From positions 313,347 through 377,346 of the forward strand of contig CAWKOG010000015.1 of the NCBI GenBank assembly GCA_963851215.1: a stretch of DNA of 64,000 bases. Reading direction: 5' to 3'. Origin of the DNA: DATKFM01 sp963851215. GTDB taxonomy: Bacteria > Pseudomonadota > Alphaproteobacteria > Dongiales > Dongiaceae. This document shows, piece after piece, positions 26,166 through 35,426 of this stretch; the first letter of the stretch is position 1; the number at the start of each line of letters is the position of its first letter. The notes below the pieces were generated by a model. It was not told the origin of the DNA. It saw nothing but the letters and a program-made list of their open reading frames with translations, and did no database searches. A program made the position numbers and the translations under genes.

Positions 26166-29100
26166 CTACTGGGCCGCGGGGGCGTAGGAGGCCGCCAACT
26201 GACGGGATACCAATTGGGCATAGAGGCCGCCGCGCGCGACGAGTTCGGCATGGGTGCCGGTTTCCGCGACGCGGCCCTGCTCCAGCACCACGATCAGATC
26301 GGCATCGCGCACTGTCGACAGGCGATGAGCGATGACGATGGTGGTGCGGTCGGCTTTCAACAAATCAAGCGCGCGACGGACGGCGCGCTCGTTCACGGCA
26401 TCGAGATGCGATGTGGCTTCATCCAGGATCAGCACCGGCGCGTTCTTGAGGAATGCCCGCGCGATTGCGACGCGCTGGCGCTGGCCACCGGACAGGCTGG
26501 TGCCGCGCTCGCCCACCGGCGAGTCCAGACCGTCGGGCAAGGCCTCGACGAGTTCCTTCAGCGAGGCATGCTCGATCGCCGCCATCAGGTCCGCCTCGCT
26601 CGCCGCCGGGTGTGCGATCAGGATGTTGCTGCGGAGCGTGTCGTTGAACAGATAGGTGTCCTGGGCCACAAGGGCGATACGGCGGCGCAGATCGTCGAGT
26701 TTGTACTGCCGTAGATCGGCGCCGTTCAGCGCGATGCCGCCGTCGTCCGGATCCCAGAACCGCAGCAGCAGTTGCGCCGTCGTCGTCTTGCCGGCGCCGG
26801 AGGTCCCGACCAGCGCGACGGTCTTGCCCGCTGGAATTGCGAAGGTCACATCGGCGAGTGCGCGCCGGTTCTGTCCGGGATAGGCGAAGCGCACATGATC
26901 CAGCGTCAGCGTGGCGGCGTTCGACTGGCCGGGAACGCCCGGACCGTCGTTCACGGGAACCGGCTCGTTCTGCAGGGCATAGATCCGGCGCGTGGCGCCC
27001 AGGGTGTCCGCGAGCTGGCGGCCGACCTGGGCAATCTCCGACACCGGCAGAAAGGCCGCCATGGCCAGCAGCGTCAGCAGCGGCAGCATTGCGGGATCGA
27101 TTGTGCCGCGCGCCGTCAAGGCCGCGCCGGTCACCACCACGGCGAGACCGCCGAGGCCGGTGAACAGCTCCAGCAGGCTTTGCTGCAGCGTCAGCTCGCG
27201 GAAGAACGGCAGGCGCAAACGGATGTGATGGTCTGACAGCGCATCGAGCTGTGCACCGCGCACCTGCTCCTGCTGGAAGGCGACGATCTCGCCCAAGCCC
27301 TGCACCGAATCGACGGCAAAGGCGCCCAGTTCGCCGCCGGCCTCGCGCGCCTGCGAGCCCAGGCGGTCGACGCGGCCGCGCATCAGGAACGGGCTGACCC
27401 CCATCGCCGCGAGGAAGGGAATCAAGGCCAGCGCGATCCACGGGCTTTGCCAGGCCAGCACGGCGAGCACGACGGCCGGCACCAGGATGGCGACGAAGGC
27501 CGGCGCCACCGTGTGGGCGAAGAAGTACTCCACCAGCTCGATATCGTGGGTGGCGAGCGCCATCAGGTCGCCGGTGCGCCGGCGGACCAGGTAGGCCGGC
27601 GCCAGCGCATCGAGCTTGCGGAAGACCGCGATCCGCATCTCTGATAGCAGGCGGAATGCCATGTCATGGGCGATCCAGGATTCAAGCCAATGCAGCACGC
27701 CCGAGAGCGGCGCCACAGCCGCCAGCGCCCAGATCAATGCCGCATATGGCTGGCCGTTCTTCAGCGCGGACACCACGAGCGCACTGAGTACCCCGACGCC
27801 GATGAAGGCGAGCACGCGCAGCACGCCGAAGATGAAGGTGGCGGTGAGCCGGCCCTTCCAGGGCATGATCACTTTCATCAGTGCCGTGGTGACCTGCAGC
27901 CAACTCAGCCCCTCTGCCTTGATGATGCCTTCGGTCACCGATTTGGCGCTGCCGGGCAGATCGGCCATTACCTCGGCCGGCCGGCCCGCGGGGGATGCGT
28001 CGATGATGACGGAGGCCGCCGACTCGCGGGCCTGCTCCGCCATCAGGCGGGCATAGACACCGCCGCTGACCATGAGCGCCTCGTGCCGGCCGCTCTCCAC
28101 GACGCGGCCGCCATCGAGCACCAGGATACGGTCGCAATCGATGACACTGGAGAGCCGATGGGCAAGGATCAGGGTGGTGCGTCCGCGCATCAGCCGGTCG
28201 AGGGCCTCCTGGATCACCGCCTCATTCTCCGCGTCCACGGCGGATAGCGCCTCGTCCAGCACCAGGATGGGCGTGTCGCGAAGCAGCGCCCGGGCGATGG
28301 CGACGCGCTGGCGCTGCCCGCCGGAAAGCTTGATGCCTTTTTCGCCGATGACGGTCTGGTAGCCATGGGGCAGCGTGGCGACAAAGCCGTGGATGTTGGC
28401 GGCCCTGGCCGCGGCCTCGATCTCCGCAGGGGTCGCATTCGGGCGCCCCATGCGGATGTTTTCCTCGACCGTGCCGTGGAACAGGAATGTGTCCTGATTC
28501 ACCACGGAGATGAGCGAGCGGATCTGCGCGAACGAGAGCTGCCGCAAGTCCCTGCCGCCGAGACGGATGACGCCCGCGGTCGGGTCGTAAAAGCGCAGCA
28601 GCAACCGCACGATGGAGGACTTGCCGCCGCCGGAGGCGCCGACGATGCCGATGCGCTCTCCCGCGCCGGCATGGAAGTCCAGGCCATCATGGACGATGCG
28701 CCGTGTTCCCGGATAGTGAAAGCGTACGCCCTCGAAGGCGATCGTCGGCTCGAGCGGCGCGGCAAGCGCTCCGCCGGGTGCATCCGCCACCAGCGGCCGG
28801 CCGTCGAGGATCTGGTAGATGCCCTGGGCCGCCGACATCCCGACCATGCCCTCATGCAGCACCGTGCGCAGCTCGCGCATCGGCCGGAAGACCTCGACGC
28901 CCAGCATCAGGATGATGAGCAGCGAGCCGAGTTCCATCGCTCCCGCCTCGACGCGGAAGGCGCCCATCGCCAGCGCCGCGGCGGCGCCGCTGGCGATCGC
29001 GCTGTCGGTGATGCCGCGGGACAGCACGTTGGTGCCGAGCACGCGCATGGTGCGCCTGAATAGAGTGTCCGCCTCGATTTCGAGCTTCTCGGCCCGCGCC

Positions 29101-29744
29101 CTGCTCTGCCCGAAGGCCTTCAGCGTGGCCAGGCCCTGGATCGAATCCAGGAACTCGGCGGCGAACGCGGCGTAGGCCGTCTGCCGGCTGAGGGCGTTGG
29201 CGGCGTCGTAGCGGTGCCACAGCGCGGGCGCGAATAGCGCGATGACCGCGAAGGCCAGCATCACCGCCGCCACGGGCAGGTCGATGAATGAGACGGCGAC
29301 GAAGATCAGAACCGGCGTCAGCAGCGAGATCAGGAACTGCGGCAGGAACTGGCCGAAATAGACTTCGAGCTGCTCGACCCCATCGATCAGCGACAGGCTC
29401 AGCGCGCCCGAACGCTGGCTGCCGACAGTTCCCGGCCCAAGAACGGCAATCCGGTCGTAAAGGGTCCTGCGCAGCCGCTTCTGCACGCGCGATGCGGTCT
29501 TGTGCGCGACGATCGCCCGCCAATGCTCGAAGACAGCCCGCAGCACCATCACCAGGGCGATCAACGCGATCGGCAAGGCGAGAGCAGACAGGCCGCGGCC
29601 GGCGAACACTTCGCCGATCAGCCAGCCGAGCAGCCCCATCCGGGCGACGCCAAGCCCGACCGCGGCCAGGCCGATCAGCACGGCGCCTGCGATGCGCAGG
29701 CGCACGCCCTCGGTGAAGATCCATAAGCGCGGTTCGAAATGCAT
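26166..29744 (-). CDS. Fused CydDC-like ABC transporter
   Basis: 1192 residues in the order membrane domain, ATPase, membrane domain, ATPase. The first half resembles CydD (EVYFGQFLPQFLISLLTPV in the membrane domain; Walker A GASGGGKSS; signature LSGGQRQRVAIARALL; VLDEALSAVD). The second resembles CydC (GTSGAGKTT; LSGGQRQRVAIARAF; LILDEATSHLD). All ATPase motifs are intact. CydDC exports thiols for cytochrome bd assembly, and fusions of the two are known, but no cydAB lies in this window, so the substrate is uncertain. It is divergent from the LysR gene, the probable regulator. Confidence 0.85.
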   Translation of the reverse strand: MHFEPRLWIFTEGVRLRIAGAVLIGLAAVGLGVARMGLLGWLIGEVFAGRGLSALALPIALIALVMVLRAVFEHWRAIVAHKTASRVQKRLRRTLYDRIAVLGPGTVGSQRSGALSLSLIDGVEQLEVYFGQFLPQFLISLLTPVLIFVAVSFIDLPVAAVMLAFAVIALFAPALWHRYDAANALSRQTAYAAFAAEFLDSIQGLATLKAFGQSRARAEKLEIEADTLFRRTMRVLGTNVLSRGITDSAIASGAAAALAMGAFRVEAGAMELGSLLIILMLGVEVFRPMRELRTVLHEGMVGMSAAQGIYQILDGRPLVADAPGGALAAPLEPTIAFEGVRFHYPGTRRIVHDGLDFHAGAGERIGIVGASGGGKSSIVRLLLRFYDPTAGVIRLGGRDLRQLSFAQIRSLISVVNQDTFLFHGTVEENIRMGRPNATPAEIEAAARAANIHGFVATLPHGYQTVIGEKGIKLSGGQRQRVAIARALLRDTPILVLDEALSAVDAENEAVIQEALDRLMRGRTTLILAHRLSSVIDCDRILVLDGGRVVESGRHEALMVSGGVYARLMAEQARESAASVIIDASPAGRPAEVMADLPGSAKSVTEGIIKAEGLSWLQVTTALMKVIMPWKGRLTATFIFGVLRVLAFIGVGVLSALVVSALKNGQPYAALIWALAAVAPLSGVLHWLESWIAHDMAFRLLSEMRIAVFRKLDALAPAYLVRRRTGDLMALATHDIELVEYFFAHTVAPAFVAILVPAVVLAVLAWQSPWIALALIPFLAAMGVSPFLMRGRVDRLGSQAREAGGELGAFAVDSVQGLGEIVAFQQEQVRGAQLDALSDHHIRLRLPFFRELTLQQSLLELFTGLGGLAVVVTGAALTARGTIDPAMLPLLTLLAMAAFLPVSEIAQVGRQLADTLGATRRIYALQNEPVPVNDGPGVPGQSNAATLTLDHVRFAYPGQNRRALADVTFAIPAGKTVALVGTSGAGKTTTAQLLLRFWDPDDGGIALNGADLRQYKLDDLRRRIALVAQDTYLFNDTLRSNILIAHPAASEADLMAAIEHASLKELVEALPDGLDSPVGERGTSLSGGQRQRVAIARAFLKNAPVLILDEATSHLDAVNERAVRRALDLLKADRTTIVIAHRLSTVRDADLIVVLEQGRVAETGTHAELVARGGLYAQLVSRQLAASYAPAAQ

Positions 29745-29786
29745 GGGCTGCCTTTGAAAAAACAGTTGGACCCCGGCACTCTAGCC

Positions 29787-29842
29787 CGAACATGAACGTT
29801 CGCAATTGGACAATTTCGAAGGCCAGCCGTACATTTTCGTAC
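29787..29842. promoter_or_regulatory. Palindromes between ABC and LysR genes
   Basis: The 118-bp divergent intergenic region holds CGAAC-N6-GTTCG (29787-29802) and a GTAC-containing imperfect palindrome (29829-29842). One or both may be LysR-type operators controlling both genes; evidence is positional only. Confidence 0.3.
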
Positions 29843-29862
29843 AGACATGAGGAGGGCCGGAC

Positions 29863-30771
29863 ATGAACGCGGAATGGGACGACCTGCGCGTTTTCCTGAC
29901 GCTGTCGCGCGAGAGCAACCTCACGGCGACGGCGCGCCGGCTCGGCGTCAGCCATCCCACCGTCGCGCGGCGGATCAAATCGCTCGAGGATGCCATCGGC
30001 GCCCGCCTGTTCGATCGCCTGCCAGACCGGTTTGTTCTGACCCCGGCGGGCGAGGAACTCATGGCGGATGCCCAGGCCATGGAGCAGGCCGCGGAGTCGA
30101 TCGGCCGCCGCAGCGCCGGCCTCACCGACACCGCCCGCGGGACCGTGCGGATCTCGGCCGGCGAGGCCATGACGGCGTTTATCGCCTCCCACCTGCCCCG
30201 GCTGCGCCGCAACCTGCAGTGCGTCGAGTTCGAGCTGGTCGCCAGTCACATGCTGGCCAACCTGTCGCGCCGCGAGGCCGACCTGCTGATCCGCGAGCAG
30301 GTGCCGGATCTCGCGAGCATCGTCACGCGGCGGCTCGGCCGTGTCGCCTATGCGGTGTATGGCAGCCCGGCGATTGCGGTCGCCGACGCGGCGCGGGACA
30401 CGCTGCGGCAGATGCCGTGGATCAGCTTCGACGAGGAACACAACTACATGCCCGGCCAGAGCTGGCTTTTCGATCTTCTGGGCGGCGCCCGCGCCGCCGT
30501 GCGTGTCAACGACTGGCTGGTCTTGCACGACGCTGCACGAGCCGGCGCTGGCCTCGCCGTGCTTCCCTGCTATGTCGGCGATGGCGATCACTTGCTGCGG
30601 CGCATCGGCCCCATTCTGGCGGATGTCGCTGCCGACCAATGGCTTCTGGTCCATCGCGATCTGCGGGACCTCGCGCGCGTTCGCGCCGTGATCGACGCGC
30701 TGGTCCTGCTGTTCCAGGAAGAACGCGGCACGCTGGAAGGACTGCGGTCCAACCAGGCGAAGCCGGCCTAG
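29863..30771 (+). CDS. LysR-family transcriptional regulator
   Basis: 302 residues. The N-terminal winged HTH (LRVFLTLSRESNLTATARRL, SHPTVARRIKSLE, LFDRLPDRFVLTPAGEELM) is textbook LysR, followed by the periplasmic-binding-like effector domain. Ribosome-binding site GGAGGG precedes the ATG. It is divergent from the CydDC-like ABC gene, which is therefore its probable target; the effector is unknown. Confidence 0.92.
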   Translation: MNAEWDDLRVFLTLSRESNLTATARRLGVSHPTVARRIKSLEDAIGARLFDRLPDRFVLTPAGEELMADAQAMEQAAESIGRRSAGLTDTARGTVRISAGEAMTAFIASHLPRLRRNLQCVEFELVASHMLANLSRREADLLIREQVPDLASIVTRRLGRVAYAVYGSPAIAVADAARDTLRQMPWISFDEEHNYMPGQSWLFDLLGGARAAVRVNDWLVLHDAARAGAGLAVLPCYVGDGDHLLRRIGPILADVAADQWLLVHRDLRDLARVRAVIDALVLLFQEERGTLEGLRSNQAKPA

Positions 30772-31376
30772 AGGGTCAAACCCGGCGGCAGCGGCTCGTT
30801 CATCTGCTTGCGCAGGCGGCCGAGGGTCTCCAGGTCCCGCAGCCATTCATAGTAGATGCCCTTGAGCGAGGTGACCGCGATGTCCGCGTCGCGCAGGCGG
30901 CGCAAGCCATGCTCGTGGTGCGGCGCGGGCGAGGCGCAGGCATCGTCGATGACGACGGGGCGGTAGCCGGCCGCCGCCAATCCGAACGCCGAATGGGAGA
31001 TGCAGACATCGGTTTCCAGACCGATCAGGACGAACTGGTCGCGGCCCTTGGCGGCCACGAAGTCGACGGCGGCGCGGATGTCCGGCTGCGCACAGAGTCC
31101 GAAGATCATCTTGTCGAAGACTCTCGCGCCAGCGGGCAACTCCGTCATCAGTTCCGGCACCAGCGTGCCGTTCCGCGCGATATCCTCGGCGGTGGCGATG
31201 ATGGGAATTTCCAGCAGGCGCGCCACCTGCATCAGCCAGGCCATGCGCCGCACCAACGGCTCGCGCTCATGCAGCGCCAGCTTGGTCAGGAAATATTGCT
31301 GGACATCGATGACCAGGAGACAGGACCGCGCCCGCTCGGCGAGGCCATTCTTCTGGTGCTGCGCAACCGCTTCCAT
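30768..31376 (-). CDS. Isochorismatase-family cysteine hydrolase
   Basis: 202 residues. The catalytic triad of the family is visible: Asp in LVIDVQQYF, Lys in FDKMIFG, and the nucleophilic Cys in IGLETDVCISHSAFGL, preceded by the cis-peptide region. Members hydrolyse amides, imino compounds or vinyl ethers (nicotinamidase-like); the substrate is not deducible. It converges with LysR (stops overlap by 4 bp). Confidence 0.88.
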   Translation of the reverse strand: MEAVAQHQKNGLAERARSCLLVIDVQQYFLTKLALHEREPLVRRMAWLMQVARLLEIPIIATAEDIARNGTLVPELMTELPAGARVFDKMIFGLCAQPDIRAAVDFVAAKGRDQFVLIGLETDVCISHSAFGLAAAGYRPVVIDDACASPAPHHEHGLRRLRDADIAVTSLKGIYYEWLRDLETLGRLRKQMNEPLPPGLTL

Positions 31377-31453
31377 TTTCGATGCAAACTCCCCCGTGCA
31401 GAGCCGGCACCCTACCGCTCCGCCGCGATGGAATCAAAAACGGAAGCGGCCCC

Positions 31454-31747
31454 TTAGGACAGAGAACCGATGATCGAGCGGTAGTCCGCCTCGGAGAAGG
31501 CCTTCAGCGTCTTGGTGCGCACATTGCCGCTGGTCGCCAGCGCCAGGGCAAATTTGGCGACGGTGGCGTCATCAGGCGCGTCCACATGGGCGACCATGTC
31601 GTACTCGCCCATGGTCATGTAGAAGTCCTTCATCTCCGCGCCGAGCTTCTTCGCCAGGCCGCGGGCGACATCCAGCCGCTTTGGCGATTCCTTGACATTG
31701 CGCGCCCCTTGTTCGGTCCAATTCACCAGCATGATGTACTTTGCCAT
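31454..31747 (-). CDS. GYD-domain protein
   Basis: 97 residues from the ATG at 31747 (MAKYIMLVNWTEQGARNV), which follows GGAGG; the longer frame to 31813 is not supported. The whole chain is a GYD domain (about residues 3-90) with KLGAEMKDFYMTMGEYDMVA. This dimeric ferredoxin-like fold has unknown function in bacteria. Confidence 0.88.
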   Translation of the reverse strand: MAKYIMLVNWTEQGARNVKESPKRLDVARGLAKKLGAEMKDFYMTMGEYDMVAHVDAPDDATVAKFALALATSGNVRTKTLKAFSEADYRSIIGSLS

Positions 31748-31861
31748 GACATGCCTCCCATTGCCGAAAACGCAGGATTGTTGTGGCCGGCTGCCCGAGC
31801 AGCGGCGGCACATTGTCCCATAGGGGCCAGCGGGCGGCGACCGCTTTTTGGCGGCGCCCGG

Positions 31862-32422
31862 TCAGATCTCGACGCCGGGTTCCTTTGGCGGCAGCGGCTG
31901 GTCGGCCGGTTTGGCGCCGCCATAAACGAAGCCATAGGTGTCATAGACACGGTCGACGGTGCCGCTATTGGCATACCACAGGCGCACTTGCGTCCAATCG
32001 TTGGCGCGGGAGACATCGAGGACCGGCACGTTGCCGGTGATGCGGCCGCGCGTGGCCCAGGTCGATGCCCAATCCGCATGGCTGATGCGCACTTCCCGGG
32101 GCGACAAGACCTTGGTGACGATGGCGAGATGCCCGACCGGCAGTTTCTGTTGTTGGCGGAAGACCAGCACGGCGCTCGGCATCGGGCGATGGCCCCGCGC
32201 ATAGCGGCCATTCGAGCCGTCCCACCAGCTCCAGGCTTCGCCGGGAATAGCCATGCCGGTCACCGACTTCACATAGGCGACATCGTCGATCCGCGCGCTG
32301 GCGTCGCTGAGAGTGACCACGGGCGAGCTGGGCTCGGCGGTTTCGCCGGCGCAGCCGCCGAGCGCGAAACCGGCGGCCATCAGGCCGATGCCGCTATGAA
32401 GAAATTCCCGGCGCGTTTTCAT
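31862..32422 (-). CDS. CHAP-like lipoprotein lacking catalytic Cys
   Basis: 186 residues from ATG 32422 (MKTRREFLHSG). The signal has a twin-arginine motif RREF and a lipobox ALGGC, so it should be an exported lipoprotein. The body aligns with the neighbouring CHAP protein: AYVKSVTGMAIPGEAWSWW against PYARLVTGLPIRGDAWTWW, then GHLAIV and SHADW against GHVSVV and THANW. At the position of the catalytic Cys (LSCVPYA in the neighbour) this copy reads IDDVAYV, so Cys is replaced by Asp while the His is kept. It is probably a non-hydrolytic paralogue that binds peptidoglycan or the partner. Confidence 0.82.
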   Translation of the reverse strand: MKTRREFLHSGIGLMAAGFALGGCAGETAEPSSPVVTLSDASARIDDVAYVKSVTGMAIPGEAWSWWDGSNGRYARGHRPMPSAVLVFRQQQKLPVGHLAIVTKVLSPREVRISHADWASTWATRGRITGNVPVLDVSRANDWTQVRLWYANSGTVDRVYDTYGFVYGGAKPADQPLPPKEPGVEI

Positions 32423-32529
32423 GCCGGAAGGTAACATGCCGATGCCATCGGCTGAACGCGAAATCTTGCTTCAGAAGTGCAACAGGATGTTTGGTAAAGG
32501 CTTCGTCGGCGCGGGAAGGCGAAGCGTCA

Positions 32530-33126
32530 TCAACCGCCGGTGAATGGTTCGGCCGGCGACGGGATCGCAGAGACGGCGGCAGGTTGTGTCGCGGCGGGAC
32601 GGTAGATGAAACCGTAGGTCGGATAGGTGCGGCCGAAGGAGCCGGTATGCTCGTTCCACACTTTCACTTCGCTCCAATCGTTGCTCCGCGATACATCGGT
32701 CACCCGCACATCGTTGGTGACCTTGCCCCGGCTCGATCGCGTCGAACCCCAATTGGCGTGGGTGACCAGGATCTCCCGCGCGTTGACGATGCGGGCGACG
32801 ACGGAAACATGGCCCCGCTGCAGGCGCTGGGTGCGCTTGAACACCAGCACGGAGCCGACCTGCGGCCGCAACCCGCGGAGATAGGCGCCGTCGGCCGTCC
32901 CCCACCAGGTCCAGGCGTCGCCGCGGATCGGGAGGCCGGTGACCAGCCTTGCATAGGGAACGCAACTGAGCGGCCCCTTCGGCAAGACGGACGGATCGAG
33001 GCGCGCCAATTGCCCTTCGGATATTGGCGGCGGCGGCGATGCCACCATTGGTTCCGATTGTGGACCGCAGCCGCTCAAGCAAACTGCAAAAGCGGCAAGG
33101 ATGAATTTGCAGTAGATCCCCTTCAT
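32530..33126 (-). CDS. CHAP-domain lipoprotein (predicted amidase)
   Basis: 198 residues with a lipoprotein signal (KFILAAFAVCLSGC). The CHAP domain, an NlpC/P60-related cysteine peptidase or amidase acting on peptidoglycan, has catalytic Cys in LSCVPYARLVTG, His in RGHVSVVARI and a polar third residue in THANWG. Immediately upstream of, and paralogous to, the gene at 31862-32422; 107 bp separate them. Confidence 0.88.
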   Translation of the reverse strand: MKGIYCKFILAAFAVCLSGCGPQSEPMVASPPPPISEGQLARLDPSVLPKGPLSCVPYARLVTGLPIRGDAWTWWGTADGAYLRGLRPQVGSVLVFKRTQRLQRGHVSVVARIVNAREILVTHANWGSTRSSRGKVTNDVRVTDVSRSNDWSEVKVWNEHTGSFGRTYPTYGFIYRPAATQPAAVSAIPSPAEPFTGG

Positions 33127-33191
33127 CGCTGTGCATTAATAGCGATGTCGATTCATCCTGTCATCGGCAAGATGGGGTCCCGAGGGACCGG

Positions 33192-33770
33192 TCAGCCGGT
33201 CCGGCGCGGCCTCGAGGCGGGTCCGACCTCGGCGGTGTCGTCCCGGAATGTGGAATGGATCAGCACCATGCTGACGGTCTCGTCATCGTCGGAAACCGGC
33301 AGCAGCAATGTGCCGACTTCGCGGAACCGGCCATCGGCGGAAAAGACCGGATCCTCGTCATAGACGAAGGAGCGGTGCTCGATGGCGAGCCGGTAGTTGA
33401 GCAGCACCTCCTCGCGCGACCGGCCCACGAAATGGGTGCTGACGTCCTTGCCCGTGGGATCGTAGCCGCGATACTCGATCTCGCGGCTGCCGACGAAGCG
33501 ATAGGTCAGGTGCAGCGGGTCGTGGCGGACATCGACGATGATCAGTTCCGGCAGATAGAGCGTCAGGTCGGCCGGTACGATATCGATCCGGGCCGGCATT
33601 CTGCGGCCCCGCCGTTTGCTGTCCCAATAGCGGAAAAATTCCGCCTGCCGGGGGTGGCAGCGGTCCAGAAACTCCTGCGTAAGACAACGGGGATAGTTGG
33701 TTGCCGTTTGACCGACACCCATTTGGTCACGCCCCGCGATGGTATCGAAAATCATTGGTCCCTTCACCAT
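33192..33770 (-). CDS. PAS_5-type sensor protein (copy 1)
   Basis: About 192 residues from Met at 33770 (frame open to 33827; start uncertain). The core is the PAS_5 family of Alphaproteobacteria: FLDRCHPRQAEFFRYWDSKR, RRMPARIDI, LTYRFVGSREIEYRGYDPTG, FVYDEDPVFSADGRFREVGT, LLLPVSDDDETVSMVL. Proteins of this family are single-domain and have unknown ligands. Closely related to the next gene upstream (33909-34532), with identical or near-identical motifs. Confidence 0.88.
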   Translation of the reverse strand: MVKGPMIFDTIAGRDQMGVGQTATNYPRCLTQEFLDRCHPRQAEFFRYWDSKRRGRRMPARIDIVPADLTLYLPELIIVDVRHDPLHLTYRFVGSREIEYRGYDPTGKDVSTHFVGRSREEVLLNYRLAIEHRSFVYDEDPVFSADGRFREVGTLLLPVSDDDETVSMVLIHSTFRDDTAEVGPASRPRRTG

Positions 33771-33908
33771 GGGACTAGAATGCCATAATAGCGTATAGGG
33801 TCGCGCACTCGCCACAAGATTTCTCACAGCGCGGAAATTTCCCGATGCGCGGAAAATTTTTTCGTGATGCGCAGCAGTAGTGTGTGGGAGCGCTAAGTGG
33901 CCCCATAC

Positions 33909-34532
33909 CTAGCGCAGTTGTGCTGGCGTCTCGCTGAGCTGATGAAACGCCCTTCCGGCGGCTCTCGGCTTCGGCCGGCTGACGAAGGGGGTCAACACGC
34001 GATAGTGGTTGTAGACGATCACCATGTTGATGGTTTCGCCATCGTCGGACAGCGGCAGGAGGAGGGTGCCGGCCTCCTGGAAGCTGTGATCGGCGGAAAG
34101 CAGGCAGTCCTCGTCATAGACGAAGGACTTGCTCTGGATCACCAGCTCGTAGTTGCGCAGGACTTCCTGCTGCGACGAACCGGCGAAATGCGCGGCGACA
34201 TCCTTGCCTGTCGGATCGTAGCCGCGATAGTCGACTTCCCGGGTGCCCACCAGGCGGTAGGTGAGCCGCAGCGGGTTGTAGCTGACGGCGACGAGAACGA
34301 TGCCCGGCAGGAACATCTTCATCTCGGGTGGCGCCATGTCGGCGCGCGACGGCATTCTCCGTCTGCCGCGCTTGCCGTCCCAGTAGCGGTAGAAATCGGC
34401 GATCCGCGGATGGCAGCGCTGCAGGAAATCCAGGTCGATGCTGCGCGGATACGGCCAAGCCGCGTTATCCGCGGCCGCCGTTTCGTCGATCGCCAATGCC
34501 TCTGAGCGTGCCATAGCGCCAGTCATTAGCAC
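33909..34532 (-). CDS. PAS_5-type sensor protein (copy 2)
   Basis: 207 residues, tandem paralogue of 33192-33770: FLQRCHPRIADFYRYWDGKR, RLTYRLVGTREVDYRGYDPT, FVYDEDCLLSADHSFQEAGT, LLLPLSDDGETINMVI. The C-terminal 35 residues are unique and basic. No signal peptide and no HTH, so a cytosolic stand-alone sensor. Divergence between the copies suggests an old duplication. Confidence 0.88.
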   Translation of the reverse strand: MLMTGAMARSEALAIDETAAADNAAWPYPRSIDLDFLQRCHPRIADFYRYWDGKRGRRRMPSRADMAPPEMKMFLPGIVLVAVSYNPLRLTYRLVGTREVDYRGYDPTGKDVAAHFAGSSQQEVLRNYELVIQSKSFVYDEDCLLSADHSFQEAGTLLLPLSDDGETINMVIVYNHYRVLTPFVSRPKPRAAGRAFHQLSETPAQLR

Positions 34533-34594
34533 GCAGCGGTTAATCCAGCGTTATGTCCGCAACGGCGAGTTGCGCCGCCAATGGTAAAGTATTG

Positions 34595-35290
34595 TTAAGG
34601 ATGCAGGGTCAATTCGCCGCTGCGCACGTCATAGCCGCTGAGGCGCGACAGGAAGCTCATGCCGAGGAGCGACTGGCTCATCTCGGCCTCGTTCACTTCG
34701 GCGGCCACTTCGTTCAAGCGGAGATTACCCAGCACGATATTGCGCAGTTTGACTGGAGCGCCCCGCACCATGCCGTTGGCCGTCTCCGCGAAGCTGGTAT
34801 AGCTGAGGCCATCGAGATCGAATCCGATGCGCCGGGCGTCCGCGGGCGACAGCACCACCATCGTTGCGCCGGTATCCACCAGGAACAGGACGGGCGTGCC
34901 CTCGACCGCCGCTTCGACATAGAAATGGCCGTCCTGCGAGGCTTTGAACGTCTGCGAACCGTCCGGATTGGCCATGCCGGCGCTTGGCATCAGCTCGCCG
35001 CTGACCCGGCGGCCGACGTCCTGGAACACGTCGCGGTAGCTGTAGCCGACGATCAGGGTGACGAAGAGGCCGCCCCAGACGAGAAGGTCGCGAATGGCGC
35101 GGGTGGGACGCTGGCGCACCACGAGGAAGCTGCCGCCGCCGGCGATGAAGAGCCAGAGCAGCAGATAAACAAGCCGATAGGAATTGTCTTCGTTCTCGAG
35201 CGCCCAGGGGAAACGACTATTGAGCACCAGCACCAGGGCGGTGGCGGCGACAGCGGCAAGCAGCAGAAGGAACGTCGAACTGCGTTTCAT
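34595..35290 (-). CDS. Membrane-anchored retropepsin-like aspartic protease
   Basis: 231 residues of the clan AA TIGR02281-type family. Two or three N-terminal helices (FLLLLAAVAATALVLVL; LVYLLLWLFIAGGGSFLVV; LLVWGGLFVTLIVGY) are followed by the periplasmic protease domain with the single catalytic motif FLVDTGATMVVLSPADA and a flap region, ending LLGMSFLSRLSGYDVRSGEL. As in retropepsins it should act as a dimer. Substrate unknown. Divergent from the Nudix pair. Confidence 0.9.
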   Translation of the reverse strand: MKRSSTFLLLLAAVAATALVLVLNSRFPWALENEDNSYRLVYLLLWLFIAGGGSFLVVRQRPTRAIRDLLVWGGLFVTLIVGYSYRDVFQDVGRRVSGELMPSAGMANPDGSQTFKASQDGHFYVEAAVEGTPVLFLVDTGATMVVLSPADARRIGFDLDGLSYTSFAETANGMVRGAPVKLRNIVLGNLRLNEVAAEVNEAEMSQSLLGMSFLSRLSGYDVRSGELTLHP

Positions 35291-35426
35291 GGCCTGAGCG
35301 AATTTCCGATTTCATCCCGGGGTGGGAGCGACGGGCGAATCAGCTAAGTTGAAGAAAGTTACCAGTTTATTAGCGCGCCCGCGACGTCGGGCTCGGTCGC
35401 ATCAACCAGGGACTCCCTGAACCGTC

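Noticed and set aside
26166..29744. The fused ABC gene as type I exporter of the RTX protein
   Set aside because: It has the CydDC layout (two membrane and two ATPase domains), no peptidase-like N-terminal domain, and no membrane-fusion protein is nearby.
28852..30846. A 664-codon open frame opposite the LysR gene and into the ABC gene
   Set aside because: Overlaps two well-supported genes in a shadow frame and has no domain.
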